Shown in pieces: positions 25,536 through 38,945 of a stretch of 64,000 nucleotides of DNA (the stretch's first letter is position 1; every line of letters starts with the position of its first letter). Made by a program: the position numbers and the translations under genes. Location of the stretch: assembly GCF_036324505.1 (NCBI RefSeq), contig NC_086358.1, positions 804,829 to 868,828 of the forward strand, given 5' to 3'. The stretch is from Eleginops maclovinus. Taxonomy: Eukaryota; Chordata; Actinopteri; Perciformes; Eleginopidae. The notes below the pieces were generated by a model. It was not told the origin of the DNA and did not search any database. It saw nothing but the letters and a program-made list of their open reading frames with translations.

Positions 25536-26322
25536 GCCAATATTAATATTAATTAGTATTGTTTCCTAAAAGATTCTGATTTGTTCACATATTTCTTGAG
25601 ATTTAAGAGACATATTTTAAGGATTTACTCCTATGATGTACACGTATTGTTGGACATTTTTTGGACATTTTAGGAAATTCGAAATTATTATTTCCTCTAT
25701 TTTTTTTTGACATAATAATAAAATAGCTGGGTTCAAATATTTCTTGTAATTTTAAAGACGTATTTAAATAATTTATTCCTGCATTTTTCACATATTTGTT
25801 GGACTTTTTAAAAAGCTACTGCCGATTATTCGTGTCAGCCGGTGTGCTGAGAACAAATGTGCAATTAAGAAATGATATTGTCCCATTTGGACGCAGCCTG
25901 CTCCGATGGGACACCTCTAAATACATGAATGGAAACACGGCTAGTGACAGATCAGGTGGACCGATGCTATTTTAGGAGCTTCTCTAAGTAATGGATATCA
26001 CATTTTATTCTGAAATATCAGGACGACGTTGCAGACCCTTCCTCACATTAACATTTCGGGTTGATCTCACGCTGCGAGCCGGAGATACAACCCGGGGAAA
26101 ATCGACCCAGTTAACATTTACTCGACTGACTCGAACCCAGGAAGATAATCAGGAGGTCTGTCAGCAGTTTATGCAATAATAATATGCAACATCATTCATA
26201 AACAAACCCCTGAAACAAACACTGGATGTTTAAAATATGCAAAAAGTTAGATTCACTTTTAAAGATGCAGAAAAAGAAACCCCCGAAATAATTTACGTTT
26301 TAATGATATAAAACTCATCCTA

Positions 26323-26387
26323 AAGATATTTCACAATAAAAGCATTCCACGATTAGTCCTCAGAATGCTTTTATTGTGAAATGTCTT
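26323..26387. repeat. Hairpin built on CACAATAAAAGCATTC
   Basis: Arms of about 24 bp, ATTTCACAATAAAAGCATTC and its inverse, enclose a short loop with one mismatch in the outer part. A third copy of the arm motif lies at about 26437-26456. Confidence 0.85.
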
Positions 26388-26404
26388 AAGTGTTTTTAAG
26401 ATCC

Positions 26405-26530
26405 TGTGAATGAGGCTGAACACTTCCTGTGCAGAAGTTTCACAATAAAAGCATTCACAAGAGAATAAATCTTCTCGGGAGGATTTTATTTTTGAAACAT
26501 CTGCACAGGAAGTGTTCAGCCTCATTCACA
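26405..26530. repeat. Inverted repeat with 38 bp arms
   Basis: The arms 26405-26442 and 26493-26530 match at 37 of 38 positions and contain GAGGCTGAACACTTCCTGTG and its inverse, with a loop of about 50 bp. Confidence 0.9.
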
Positions 26531-27729
26531 GAATAACCTGGGAGTCGTACACGTGCTGAAAACTGTTTGTAAACGTTTAGATTTTTTTGCCGATGAAAGC
26601 TCGCAGTTCCACGATAAGCTGCTTTACTGTCGATAATATGAAACCACTGTATTTACTCGTATTTAAATAGATATTTAATAAGGTTATATCTCCACAGCTC
26701 ACCGTAGTGTAACTCTACAGTTCCCCGTACTGTACGCTGACTCTTATTTTGAAAACTTGAAGCACAGGTCTTTTATGTTGAAAATCATGCTGCCGTTTCC
26801 TGTGTCACCTGCAATTTATTTTGTGTGCAATAACTCTGGAGAACTCAAGTGTACAAAGTCTTACTGCTGTTATTGTTGTTGTTGTTATTGTTGTTATTAT
26901 TACACTGGAGACTTTAAGCTCTCAGTTTGAAATGCACTTTAAACTTAAAACCTTAATTCGTTTGTCTTAAAATCTCTTTTATACGACAGTGTTTTTGTGG
27001 CATTTTAGTTAATAATGTATTATTATCAGAGCTGGCGTAAAAAGTCCCGGAAACAAACTGACTAAAAAGTGGTGAAATATTCAGAAATAAAATGGGTAAG
27101 TTGGAAGTTACGGTACTTATTCTGAGAAATGAATAGTAAATTAACGAGATTTCTTGTGATTTTACCTCGTTAATGCATTCAAAGTAATAATTAAAAAGCT
27201 AACTCGCATTAGAGGATCCCCGCAGCCAAGCTCTGTAATAACAGATGCCTCGAATACACTGGTGGTTTTGTGTGTGGTGGTTTTTCATCAAATGTTTGGG
27301 GTATGTTTTCTTGCTGCTTGATGCTCTATTCACTTCACATGGATTTAAAGAAAAAACTTTAAAAAAAAAAATCATTTCAGTTTTGGGAAGTTAAAGACCA
27401 GCTCAGGTGAACTCCCTGCAGCCCAGCTCAAATAACACAAAAGTCCTAAACAGGAGGAAAGTGTTTGCAGAGTGAAATTATTCCCACAGGATGTAAACGC
27501 AGCGTTATCTGCTAGCTTGGCTCCTATTGGTTCTAATCTTCAATATAGATATCTAAAAACTGTCTAATATCTGCGCCGTATTTTAATTGTAATACACTTC
27601 CTCGTTGTGATTGGCCGATAAAGCGCTCTCTGTCGCTGATTGGTTCATAGTTATTGTCCTCCTCTGTGATTGGCTGAGATGTCTGATACTGCTGAGAAAC
27701 TGAACGCTGAAATAAAACTAATGTTCAAC

Positions 27730-27855
<126 letters not shown>

Positions 27856-27908
27856 AAGTTTCTCTTCTTTCCTTCTGATGGAAAAAACAAGAACAGACCA
27901 TTCCTGAG

Positions 27909-27911
<3 letters not shown>

Positions 27912-27943
<32 letters not shown>
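27912..27943 (+). repeat. (CA)n microsatellite
   Basis: A CA run of about 32 bp, opposite in sense to the TG run at 27735. Confidence 0.97.
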
Positions 27944-27946
<3 letters not shown>

Positions 27947-28865
27947 GCTGGTGAGTTTCACACATTTTCCAAAAAGAAACTTGATGAATAACTCCTGAAG
28001 ATATAAAAGTTATAACATGATTAATAAAAAACTCATAACTAATTAATATGTGAAAAAAATGAATTCTGAAGATTTTTAAAAAACACTTAAATTACCAAGA
28101 ACAATTATTATATGATCTGAGATATTTAAATTAGGAATATAAAACCCACACATTTCTAGAAAGAACCTCAAATAAATTGTAATAATTTAAATGTAAAAGG
28201 ATTTAACCTTTTTTTAAATTCAGAATAAATTGAGAGATCGGGCAATAAATAAATACAAGTCTCATAAATAATAATTTCACCTTCAGTATTTCCTTCATTG
28301 AACAGCAGAAGGGCAGAGAATGGAGGCTTCTGGGAAATGTAGTTCCTCTCGTTGCTGGTGCCAGATAAGGCCACGTTAAACCCCATCATTATGGCCTGAG
28401 AATGCAACATGAAACAGCTTATGCTTTCTTAATCCTGGGCCGTTTCCTCCAGACTCATGGTCGTATTAAGACTAGGGGGGGCAGATTGTGTTTGCAGCTG
28501 CAGAAACGCTCCTCAGATTGATTATTAACAGTAATGTGAGTTTAATGAACTGTGCTCAGCATTTACTGCAGCTTATTACAAACAAACGGTGCTGAGTCTT
28601 CTTTGTTTGCTTCCTCTGTCGTGATCCATTAAAACCCCAGTCTGTTTACTGTTCTATCGAGCCGCACACCGTCGAATAAAACACCACAATTAGTGCATAA
28701 CGCTGGAAAGTTTGGGCAAATGAAGCCGGCCTTGCACGCATTTATATTTCTGCTGTAATGGGATTATAATTATCGAAGCATCGAGAGTCACTTTGAAGCT
28801 TCATCACTCTGAACACAACAAGAAGAACGCCTCTGTTTCTCTACCCATCTTCACTGTGTTTTAAT

Positions 28866-28866
<1 letters not shown>
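27944..28866. other. No gene seen; part may be conserved regulatory DNA
   Basis: The segment 28490-28810 is non-repetitive and dense in homeodomain-type and forkhead-type motifs (AGATTGATTATTAA, TTGTTTGC, GGGATTATAATTATCG). That composition is common in vertebrate conserved non-coding elements; conservation itself cannot be seen here. Confidence 0.35.

Positions 28867-28963
<97 letters not shown>
28867..28963 (+). repeat. (CA)n microsatellite
   Basis: A CA run of 97 bp, followed 84 bp later by a 129 bp TG run in inverted sense. Confidence 0.99.
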
Positions 28964-28964
<1 letters not shown>

Positions 28965-29043
28965 TTATCAGATAGATCAGTGTGTAATCAGCAGAAAATA
29001 ATAACCTCCCATTATGCAGATATGACATCCTCGGAACAAGTGC

Positions 29044-30204
<1,161 letters not shown>

Positions 30205-30459
30205 TTCCCAAAACAAAGATGGCGGACTCCTCATGGCGATTTTAAGGAGAAACTCTGAGTTTTCAGATGTTTTTAAGGAACAATTAGACTTTTTACTCCG
30301 TGAAAACATCGCAGAATTACTGGAGACACTTCACAGCAGCTGGTTCCTGAAACTGGACTGAATTTATGGAGTTTACAGAGAAGAGGAACATATGAAATGG
30401 ATCTGATCCTAAAGAGACCCCCGCGCTGCAGCCTCTACACTGACGTCATCCTCCGCGAG
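30205..30459 (+). promoter_or_regulatory. Candidate promoter and first exon (weak)
   Basis: AAGATGGCGG at about 30218 is a YY1-type core-promoter motif. Further on, an ATG at 30397 opens 21 codons (MDLILKRPP...) that run to a good donor, GAG then gtaatg at 30460. A perfect CRE, TGACGTCA, lies at 30441-30448. An in-frame TGA upstream makes the ATG a possible start. I cannot find a downstream exon or recognise the peptide, and a long GTT array follows at once. Confidence 0.25.
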
Positions 30460-30570
30460 GTAATGCACGTCTTTAGTTATTCTGCTAATCTTAAGTACAG
30501 GTTTGAGTACAGATGTGTATTGAAGCTGTCCGCTACAGTACACTAATGTTAGTCTGGACGGTTGCAGAAT

Positions 30571-30919
30571 TGTTGTTGTTGTGTTGTTGTTGTGCTGTTG
30601 TGTTGCTGTTGTGTTGCTGTTGTTGTGTTGTTGTTGTGCTGTTGTGTTGCTGTTGTTGTGTTGTTGTTGTTGTTGTGTTGCTGTTGTGTTGTTGTGTTGC
30701 TGTTGTTGTTGTTGTGTTGCTGTTGTTGTTGTGTTGTTGTTGCTGTTGTGTTGTTGTTGTGTTGCTGTTGTTGTTGTTGTTGTTGTGTTGTTGTTGTTGT
30801 TGCTGTTGTTGTGTTGCTGTTGTTGTTGTGTTGTTGTTGTGTTGTTGTTTTGTTGTTGTGTTGTTGTTGTGTTGCTGTTGTTGTGTTGTTGTTGTTGTTG
30901 TTGTTGTTGTTGTGTTGTG
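30571..30919 (+). repeat. Imperfect GTT/GCT trinucleotide-rich array
   Basis: About 350 bp of GTT units broken by GTGTT and GCT variants. It is open in several frames on both strands (poly-Val/Cys/Leu or Asn/Thr/Gln), which are not genes. Confidence 0.98.
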
Positions 30920-30984
30920 CCAGATAGACTTTACACTGTAGCTGAGGAGACAGCTTTGATGGCTGCCTGGTATTTTGGGATATG

Positions 30985-31462
30985 TAGTCATTGTGTGTCT
31001 GTAGTCATTGTGTGTCTGTAGTCATTGTGTGTCTGTGGTCATTGTGTGTCTGTTAGGAGTCATTGTGTGTCTGTAGTCATTGTGTGTCTGTAGTCATTGT
31101 GTGTCTGTAGTCATTGTGTGTCTGTGTGTTTTGTGTGTCTGTGTGTTTTGTGTGTCTGTGTGTTGTGTGTGTCTGTAGTCATTGTGTGTCTGTGGTCATT
31201 GTGTGTCTGTAGTCATTGTGTGTCTGTAGTCATTGTGTGTCTGTAGTCATTGTGTGTCTGTAGTCATTGTGTGTCTGTAGTCATTGTGTGTCTGTGTGTT
31301 TTGTGTGTCTGTGTGTTTTGTGTGTCTGTGTGTTTTGTGTGTCTGTGTGTTGTGTGTGTCTGTGTGTTGTGTGTGTCTGTGTGTTTTGTGTGTCTGTGTG
31401 TTGTGTGTGTCTGTGTGTTTTGTGTGTCTGTGTGTTGTGTGTGTCTGTGTGTTTTGTGTGTC
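30985..31462 (+). repeat. 17 bp minisatellite with two unit types
   Basis: About 28 copies of a 17 bp unit. Type A is TAGTCATTGTGTGTCTG and type B is TGTGTTKTGTGTGTCTG (K = T or G). The types occur in blocks A-B-A-B, suggesting block duplication. Confidence 0.95.
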
Positions 31463-31588
31463 GTCAGCCTGAGAGTCCGTTGGAAGTCGTTTGATGGAAC
31501 TTTGTAGACGTCTTTCATCTTCCGGTCATTCCATGCTTGTTTTTAGAATGCTGTCTCTTTGTTTTGAGACTCTGTTTGTAGAATACAG

Positions 31589-32340
31589 CGTCTTTGTGGT
31601 CTTCGTGGTCTTCGTGGTCTTTGTGGTCTCGTGGTCTTCGTGGTCTTTGTGGTCTCGTGGTCTTCGTGGTCTTCGTGGTCTTCGTGGTCTTTGTGGTCTC
31701 GTGGTCTCGTGGTCTTCGTGGTCTTCGTGGTCTCCGTGGTCTCCGTAGTCTCCGTGGTCTCCGTGGTCTCCGTGGTCTTCGTGGTCTTTGTGGTCTCCGT
31801 GGTCTCGTGGTCTTCGTGGTCTCCGTGGTCTTCATGGTCTCGTGGTCTTCGTGGTCTTCGTGGTCTTCGTGGTCTCGTGGTCTTCGTGGTCTCCGTGGTC
31901 TTCATGGTCTCGTGGTCTTCGTGGTCTTTGTGGTCTCCGTGGTCTCGTGGTCTTCGTGGTCTCCGTGGTCTTCATGGTCTCGTGGTCTTCGTGGTCTCCG
32001 TGGTCTTCATGGTCTCGTGGTCTTCGTGGTCTTCGTGGTCTTCGTGGTCTTCGTGGTCTTTGTGGTCTCGTGGTCTCGTGGTCTTCGTGGTCTTCGTGGT
32101 CTCCGTGGTCTCCGTAGTCTCCGTGGTCTCCGTGGTCTCCGTGGTCTTCGTGGTCTTTGTGGTCTCCGTGGTCTTCGTAGTCTCCGTGGTCTCGTGGTCT
32201 CCGTGGTCTTGTGGTCTCCGTGGTCTCCGTGGTCTTCATGGTCTCGTGGTCTTTGTGGTCTTCATGGTCTCGTGGTCTTTGTGGTCTTCATGGTCTCGTG
32301 GTCTTCGTGGTCTTCATGGTCTCGTGGTCTTCGTGGTCTT
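31589..32340 (+). repeat. GTGGTCTTC/GTGGTCTCC minisatellite
   Basis: About 750 bp of 8-9 bp units GTGGTCTTC, GTGGTCTCC, GTGGTCTTT and GTGGTCTC. Higher-order segments about 310 bp apart look duplicated (compare 31690-31800 with 32065-32175). Long frames on both strands follow from the lack of stops. Confidence 0.95.
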
Positions 32341-32984
32341 CGCGCTTCTCTTTGTATTCATTCTGTAACTTTCTTTTAGTCGGCCTCTTTCCATGGCCAT
32401 CTGTGGCTTTCAGAAGTCCCTCTGAGTAGTGTTTTTGAAGTGTGAGTCTTTTGGGGAGACTTTCTCTCTCTGCTTTAAATCCGAGTCGTCTTTGTACAGT
32501 TCTGCCCGTTTAGTATTCCTTCAGTGTCTTTGTGGTAATGTTAGTTTAGTCTCTTCCCAGAGTTGTGAGTCTCTCTGTGTCTCTAACAGCTGCTTCATTA
32601 TTAAGTCCTATTTTAGGTTCAGGAGCAGAAACATATTTGTTTTAACTGATCTGTTGAAGAATGAATCACCTTGCTTCAGAACTCCTCAGTGCAGCATGTG
32701 TGTTGGATGTAAATCAGATTTCAGATCAGTTTGGTAAACCTCCTGCAGCGACATCATGATTCATGAGAGTAAAGAGCTCCCAGTGTCGCTAATTCTGCTT
32801 TGATTGGTAGTTATCCTCAGAGAACAGGAAGGAAACATCTTAATCACACATCTGGAGATCGGAAATAAAGACAGCTTTCCCTGAAATGTAACCTGAAGCA
32901 GACGTGAGAGAAATACCAAGTTTACAGTTTGTTTTTACTCACCTGTTGGTTATTTGAACATATTGCAGCACCTCCTTTCACCCT
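32341..32984. other. No gene seen
   Basis: Unique sequence between the minisatellite and a dispersed repeat copy. The 102-codon frame at 32429-32737 has no recognised motif. Confidence 0.5.
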
Positions 32985-33231
<247 letters not shown>

Positions 33232-33331
33232 CTTTGTCTCGGTCTCTTCATCATCAGTTGTAAAAGTCGAGGCGGCTGTAAAAACTGAGCGACTGATTTA
33301 AGAGACGCTGCACTGCTGCTATCTTTGTTTT

Positions 33332-33333
<2 letters not shown>

Positions 33334-33428
<95 letters not shown>
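33334..33428 (+). repeat. (CA)n microsatellite
   Basis: A CA run of 95 bp. Confidence 0.99.
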
Positions 33429-33430
<2 letters not shown>

Positions 33431-33912
33431 CTTTGCAGTCATTGTTTATGTTGTCCTCTTCATTTTAAACCTTTCCAGTAGGAATCATCTATAATTGGTT
33501 ATAAATTAGTTTTTAAAAGCTAACAAAACCAGAGAAAAAGTGAGTTTGAAAAAGAAGATGATTCGGGCCCGTGAGGACGGAGTTAGAATAATGAGACACA
33601 GTGGGACATTAAGTCGACTTTTAGAAAAGAATTCAGATTTTTGAGGAAAAAAATGATAATTTTGAAGAAATTGAAATTTGCAAACCAAAGTGACCCCGTG
33701 TCATGCATCTGTACACTACAGCGTTTACTGCTGGTGTTTACAATGGATATGCAGGCTGACGTCTGAAACCACAGCTTAACCTACACCTTCGTCTCCGTCT
33801 CTAAGACAAAGAAAACTCCAAATATCCCAAAATATATTTCACCAACTGGAGACTGAAATGAGTCTAAATGACTTTGTGTTGCTCTCACACACTCGGCTGG
33901 TCGGTAATGAAT

Positions 33913-34018
<106 letters not shown>

Positions 34019-34146
34019 GTTTTTGTTTGAACGTTTTGTTATTAACTGTATTTCATTTTACAGTCGGAGAGATTCAGTCCCTCGGTCCAGCAGAAATAAG
34101 TCTTTCTCTGCGTCTCATTTTCCCTGTCTGTGAACTGAGATACTGA

Positions 34147-34147
<1 letters not shown>

Positions 34148-34200
<53 letters not shown>
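34148..34200 (+). repeat. (CA)n microsatellite
   Basis: A CA run of about 53 bp with one CG interruption. Confidence 0.97.
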
Positions 34201-34202
<2 letters not shown>

Positions 34203-35277
34203 TCAGTGTAATGAACTGTTTGCTTTTAATTAACTGGGAGTTCAGACTGGTTGGCGATGATTTGAAACATTAATATGAATTCTGTCTCGACGTCAGCTGC
34301 TAGTAATACAGAGGGAAGGGAGACGTGTGGAATGGATCTTCACGCCTACGGTTCACTTTAGCAACACAAGTCTTGTTGGGTTAGTTAGCAACTCAGTAAA
34401 GGTAGCTGCACTTTTTATCAGAAAGATAATAAATACGTCCCAACTTTCTGAGTTTCCAAATAAAAGCGGTGCAGTTATACGGGAATAACGCTTTTATTTA
34501 CGAGACGATGTTTGATATTCTCTGAAATTTGACGGTCATACTTTTGTGTCTTCGAACATAAACATGTCTGACATAAAGGTCACACATTTATATTTATAAT
34601 TATCTGAGAAATTCTTTGACCTTTTTGGCACTTACAGGTACAATCTGTAGGAAAGCCTCCATAGACTGTCCTGAGGGAAATGCCTCCGGTCTTTCTTCCA
34701 CACGTCTCCTCTGTTCTGCAGGACAGTCTTCAGTAATTATTTGAGAAAGCAAATTGTGCTTTTGATCAAGATTACATTTATAAACCATCTTGTGGAAACT
34801 CTTGCTTCATGTAGCCGTGGTGTTTCCAGTTCCTTCCTCCTCTGTTTGTCGAGTCTTAACGGCGCCTCTGACGTTCCTGCGTCTTTATGACTCCTGGAAT
34901 GTCCCGCTCGTCCCGCCTGTTGTCCTTTATGTCTCTGCGCTGCTGTCAGATATTTATTGTTTTTATGGCGGATGCTGTGTCAGCCGTCAGGAGTTTGTGA
35001 TGGATGTTGGAAAGTTTCTGAGAGACGCCTCTGTGTTTAAAATGCACTTTATTTATGGCCTCACATGTGAGAGGCGAAGACATTAATCTCCCTCTGTTCT
35101 CACTGATAAAAAAACGTCTTCATGAATAAATATTTGTATTTAATATCGGAGTTTTTTTTAAGGTGAAATAAAAGTATTTGATGAGATTGTTCCTGAATTG
35201 ACAGCTTCTGTTAATTCAGATATTTATTTAATTTAATTATATTAAAAACAACAACAATAATAATAATAATAATAATG

Positions 35278-35329
<52 letters not shown>

Positions 35330-36359
35330 TAATAATAATAATAATAACATTTGTTTTTCAATGACCATGTTGTATAAAATAGAATGAAGCTAAATAAAAT
35401 GTAATAAATAAATATAAAAACACATTGTAAAAACATTTTGTAGAAAATTATTTACGTTTAATTCGAATACAAATATTTAGATTTATTCATTTACTAAAAA
35501 ATCCCAAACACGATAAATACCTCACTTTTGATATAAAAATATAATAGTGTATTTCTTGTATTTACATGATTAAATATCTAGTAACTCAATTAAAAAAATA
35601 CAAATAGTGGAGTAAAAATATTAAGGCTGAAGTAACTCATCTTTGTACAGGATAATAAATGTTGTTAGCTAATTCTTTCCTCAAAATAAATAAAACTTTC
35701 CCTTTTATTATTTTCCTTTTAACCCAATGCCTCTTTTCTAATTAATGGAGGCAACATAGAACAACTAATGGTAAATGTGTGTCACAGTATCTGAACAGGA
35801 TTTCCACATCTTTAATCTCTAAATGGTCTTAAACTGGGAAAGTGCTGCTGGGGAATTACCAGGGAAAAGAAACCCTCCATCAGAAGTTTGACCCTGAAGT
35901 AAACAGACAGTCTGGAGGATAAAGTTTCTGTGACTCAGAATAGAGGAGCGTCTTTAGAGGATATCTGCGGCGTTTTGTGAAGAGCGATGACATCGCCTGA
36001 CATTCCCCGTGGTGCGTCTTTAGGTGTGAATATTATATATTTCTCTCTTCCTCTCTGAGTGGGAGGAAACAGTTTAAAGCCCATCAGGATCATCATTTTA
36101 ATAACTTTAAAGAGTCCCCGTGGAAATAAGGCCTCACATTTCAGCTCCCTATCAACAGAGAAATATCAGAGGCACTGAGGGCATTAACGGTGTGAGCTTT
36201 TTCTAATCATGTTCACAAATAAGCAGATTTATTCCTCTGATAAAATCTGTAAAACCTTTGATTCTGGATATTAAGATGTGAGGTATTGTGTATTTTTGTT
36301 CACAACCTAATTTATTCTCAAAAAAACAACAAATTTGTGTTTTTAATGGCTAGTTAATG
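34201..36359. other. No gene seen
   Basis: Mostly unique sequence. It contains the inverted motif AATAAAAGC / GCTTTTATT at about 34460-34500, similar to the arms of the hairpin at 26323, and an ATA-type array at 35249-35348. Confidence 0.5.
35249..35348 (+). repeat. (ATA)n trinucleotide array
   Basis: About 100 bp of AAT units with a few CAA and ATG interruptions. Confidence 0.97.
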
Positions 36360-36448
36360 TTAGCTGTTAGCCGTTAGCCGTTAGCTGTTAGCCGTTAGCT
36401 GTTAGCCGTTTGCTGTTAGCTGTTAGCTGTTAGCCGTTAGCCGTTAGC
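36360..36448 (+). repeat. 7 bp GTTAGCC/GTTAGCT array
   Basis: About twelve head-to-tail heptamers, with a single GTTTGCT variant. Confidence 0.9.
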
Positions 36449-38569
36449 AGGCAATATCTGAGGAGCTTTTGACTCAAACTAAGTTGTATTTAGGCTTTAT
36501 TGAATAGAAACTTTAATAACTCCAGCTGTTTGAAGATGCAATAGAGATAAGATATTCAGCATTCTGCCTGACACCGGTATGCTGACAGCGATACAGGAGA
36601 GTAGGTGGGGGATTTACTGGTTTGCTGGAAGAAGTGAGAAAACAAAGCATATTTTTCTGGTTAATTTGAGTTAATTTGTGGTAGTTTTGTGTCTCTTGTC
36701 TTGGTGGACGTTAACAGCAGGAGTGTATTTATGGGATTTACTGGTGTTTTTATTGCTCTGCTATCTAATCGGTTTGAAGAAGCGTTGAATCTCACAGCTA
36801 TTGGTGTTGCGACATCGTCAGCATGATGTATTTTATGCATCTTGTTACTAAATCCTCAAATACTTTAGATTCACACAGGCTCTTATATCACATGCACAAC
36901 AGTTCGAGATGAAACTGACGCCTTATGCTCCTCTCACCTACAAAATGCTTAAGAAATAAGGAAGTAAAGTAAAAGTGACATAATGGTGCCAAAGATACAT
37001 GTCTGCAGGTGCGATCAGACTATTACTGATGTTTGAACAGGCTTTAAACACTTTCTCTAATTGATGTATTTATTTGCGCAAGGACCGTGCACATTATGCC
37101 ACCTGCAGTCTTCAGGCGTCACTGAACACACAACGTGAAGCTGTCCTACTCAACATAAACACTTCCTTAGAATAAACTCTTTCTGTTGGAAAAGGAACAG
37201 ATAATCTGCTTTGTGTTTCCTCCGTCCAACCTGTCGTCGGTCCTGATCCTCTTCAGGTCCTGCAGAATAATCCGGGGCCTTCTTCAAACCCGATCACGAT
37301 TTAATCTCAGCGTCCTGAGAGAAAAACACGACAGGAAAATTAAACATCAAATATCCTGCGTCATCAGAGCCGAGGCCAGCTTTATCTTTATTTCTCACTG
37401 CCAGCGCGGTTCACAGGAGACCCAGCGGGACCCTGGCAGATCCCAAAACCACCGTAAAGCTTTTGACAGCTTCCAAAATAACCTTTTTCCCAGAAATGAG
37501 AATTTTAAATGCTGCGCTGTGTGTCTTATTAAAATCAGAGCTCAGGGTTTCAGTCCCAACGGCCTCCGAGTGATTCTCTATTAAACAAAGTGAGAGAAAC
37601 TTTGGATTGAAGGGACAGATCTGCAGATGTTTGAGAGGCTCATGGTGACAACGACCCACATGGATGGAGATTTTCTGCTAACATGCATTTAGATTTTATA
37701 CTTTTTATTCTACTTGTTCTGTTCCCTGCTCCACCTGTAGCCCTGCTAATGTCCCCACAGTGGGCTCTTCTCTCCTAACTCCTCTCTGCCTCTTCCTCCT
37801 GCAAAGTGGCACAGGAGAGTGGGAAGAGCTCCGGGAGCTGTTGTTGAATGGTGCTCTCAATTATTGTTTATTTTGTTTCCATAAATGATGGGCATACTTA
37901 ATTTGTGATTCACACTGACAAGCCACCTGTGTGGTGGGCGTGGCTAATAAAGGGCCTTCCTGCACGCAGCTGCGCTGAGTTGCAGAGTGAGTGCCATGAG
38001 AAGCAGCAGAGAGTCTCTCGTCTTTTTCTTTGTCCTCCACGTTCGGTGCACCCCACAGTTGAGTTTCACAACGAGTAGCCGCTGTAACGGGCTGCTCTGC
38101 TAACAGTTGTGGAGCGACCTGGCTGTTGTTTTAAGGCTTTAAACCAGGCCTGTCTGACGCAACGTGCCAAAGAAATGTCCTTCCCTGGAAGAACACGGAG
38201 TGCTAAGTTTCCTGTTTCATTTTGACCTTTATTTTCTCCTCTCTCACTTCCTGTGTTTTTCCACCTGATTGTCTCATACTGGAAGAACAAGGCGCAAGAG
38301 ACTGCCATGGCCTCCTGGGACAAAGACATGTAGATATATTTAAGAACCAGAACTCAAATATGTATTTATATTCTTTCAAGGGATCAACGTTTACCTTGTA
38401 GTGATATCTCGTTTTAACCGTTCCTTATATCCTGTTATTACTCTCCTGTTTTTCATAAAGGCCATCTTAAGACAAACAGTCACTACAGAAATGTTTCACT
38501 TGCCTATAGTCCTCATAGCATTTCCTTTGAGCTATATAATGTAATGCTATAAGACAAAGGTTTTTAGTG
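36449..38569. other. No gene seen
   Basis: Unique sequence. A 132-codon plus frame at 37186-37584 is open but unrecognised and lacks intron or promoter support. At 37940-38100 a GC-richer patch has a short frame (MRSSRESLVFFF...) of 35 codons that I cannot assign. Confidence 0.45.
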
Positions 38570-38945
38570 TCACATATTGTAAAGTAAACCTTCCTCGCCC
38601 TTAAAGTGTTTGGCCCTCCATAGGGGGTCAGTGAACGGTTTTAAATCAACATGTTGCTCCTGAAAAGCTTTCCAATCAACCTTCCAAAGGTACGGAGCTT
38701 TGGTCGGAGCTTTCTTGGATTTAGTCTCCAACTTTATTATCTCAAAAACCAAAACAGGACCCATTTTTAAAAGTCTTTCAGCGATGGCGTGAACTCTTTT
38801 ACTCCTTCAACCAGCTTCTTGAAAAGACAGCTTTGTAATATATTTGCATTTACAAAAACATGTTGATACCAAAGTCTAGGATAACCTTTATATCTACAAC
38901 TCTGAAAAGAGACTCATAATCTGGAGGAGCGAACGCTCCTAAAAC
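38570..38945 (-). pseudogene. Protein-like relic on the minus strand, family unknown
   Basis: Read on the minus strand, two frames joined by at least two frame changes look protein-like: LGAFAPPDYESLFRVVDIK (about 38945-38885), then a middle part ending EGVKEFTPSLKDF, then the 64-codon frame 38570-38764 with YLWKVDWKAFQEQHVDLKPF and LWRAKHFKGEEG. I do not recognise the family. It may be a decayed gene or transposon fragment, or chance. Confidence 0.25.

Noticed and set aside
30513..31021. Poly-Val/Cys/Leu and poly-Asn/Thr/Gln frames of about 150 codons
   Set aside because: Translations of the GTT array in all frames; no protein-like content.
31594..32379. 261-codon repeat frame (Ser-Trp-Gly-Leu type)
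   Set aside because: Stop-free minisatellite that is open in several frames on both strands.
37186..37584. 132-codon plus-strand frame
   Set aside because: No recognised motif, no splice or promoter support; such lengths occur by chance in 64 kb.
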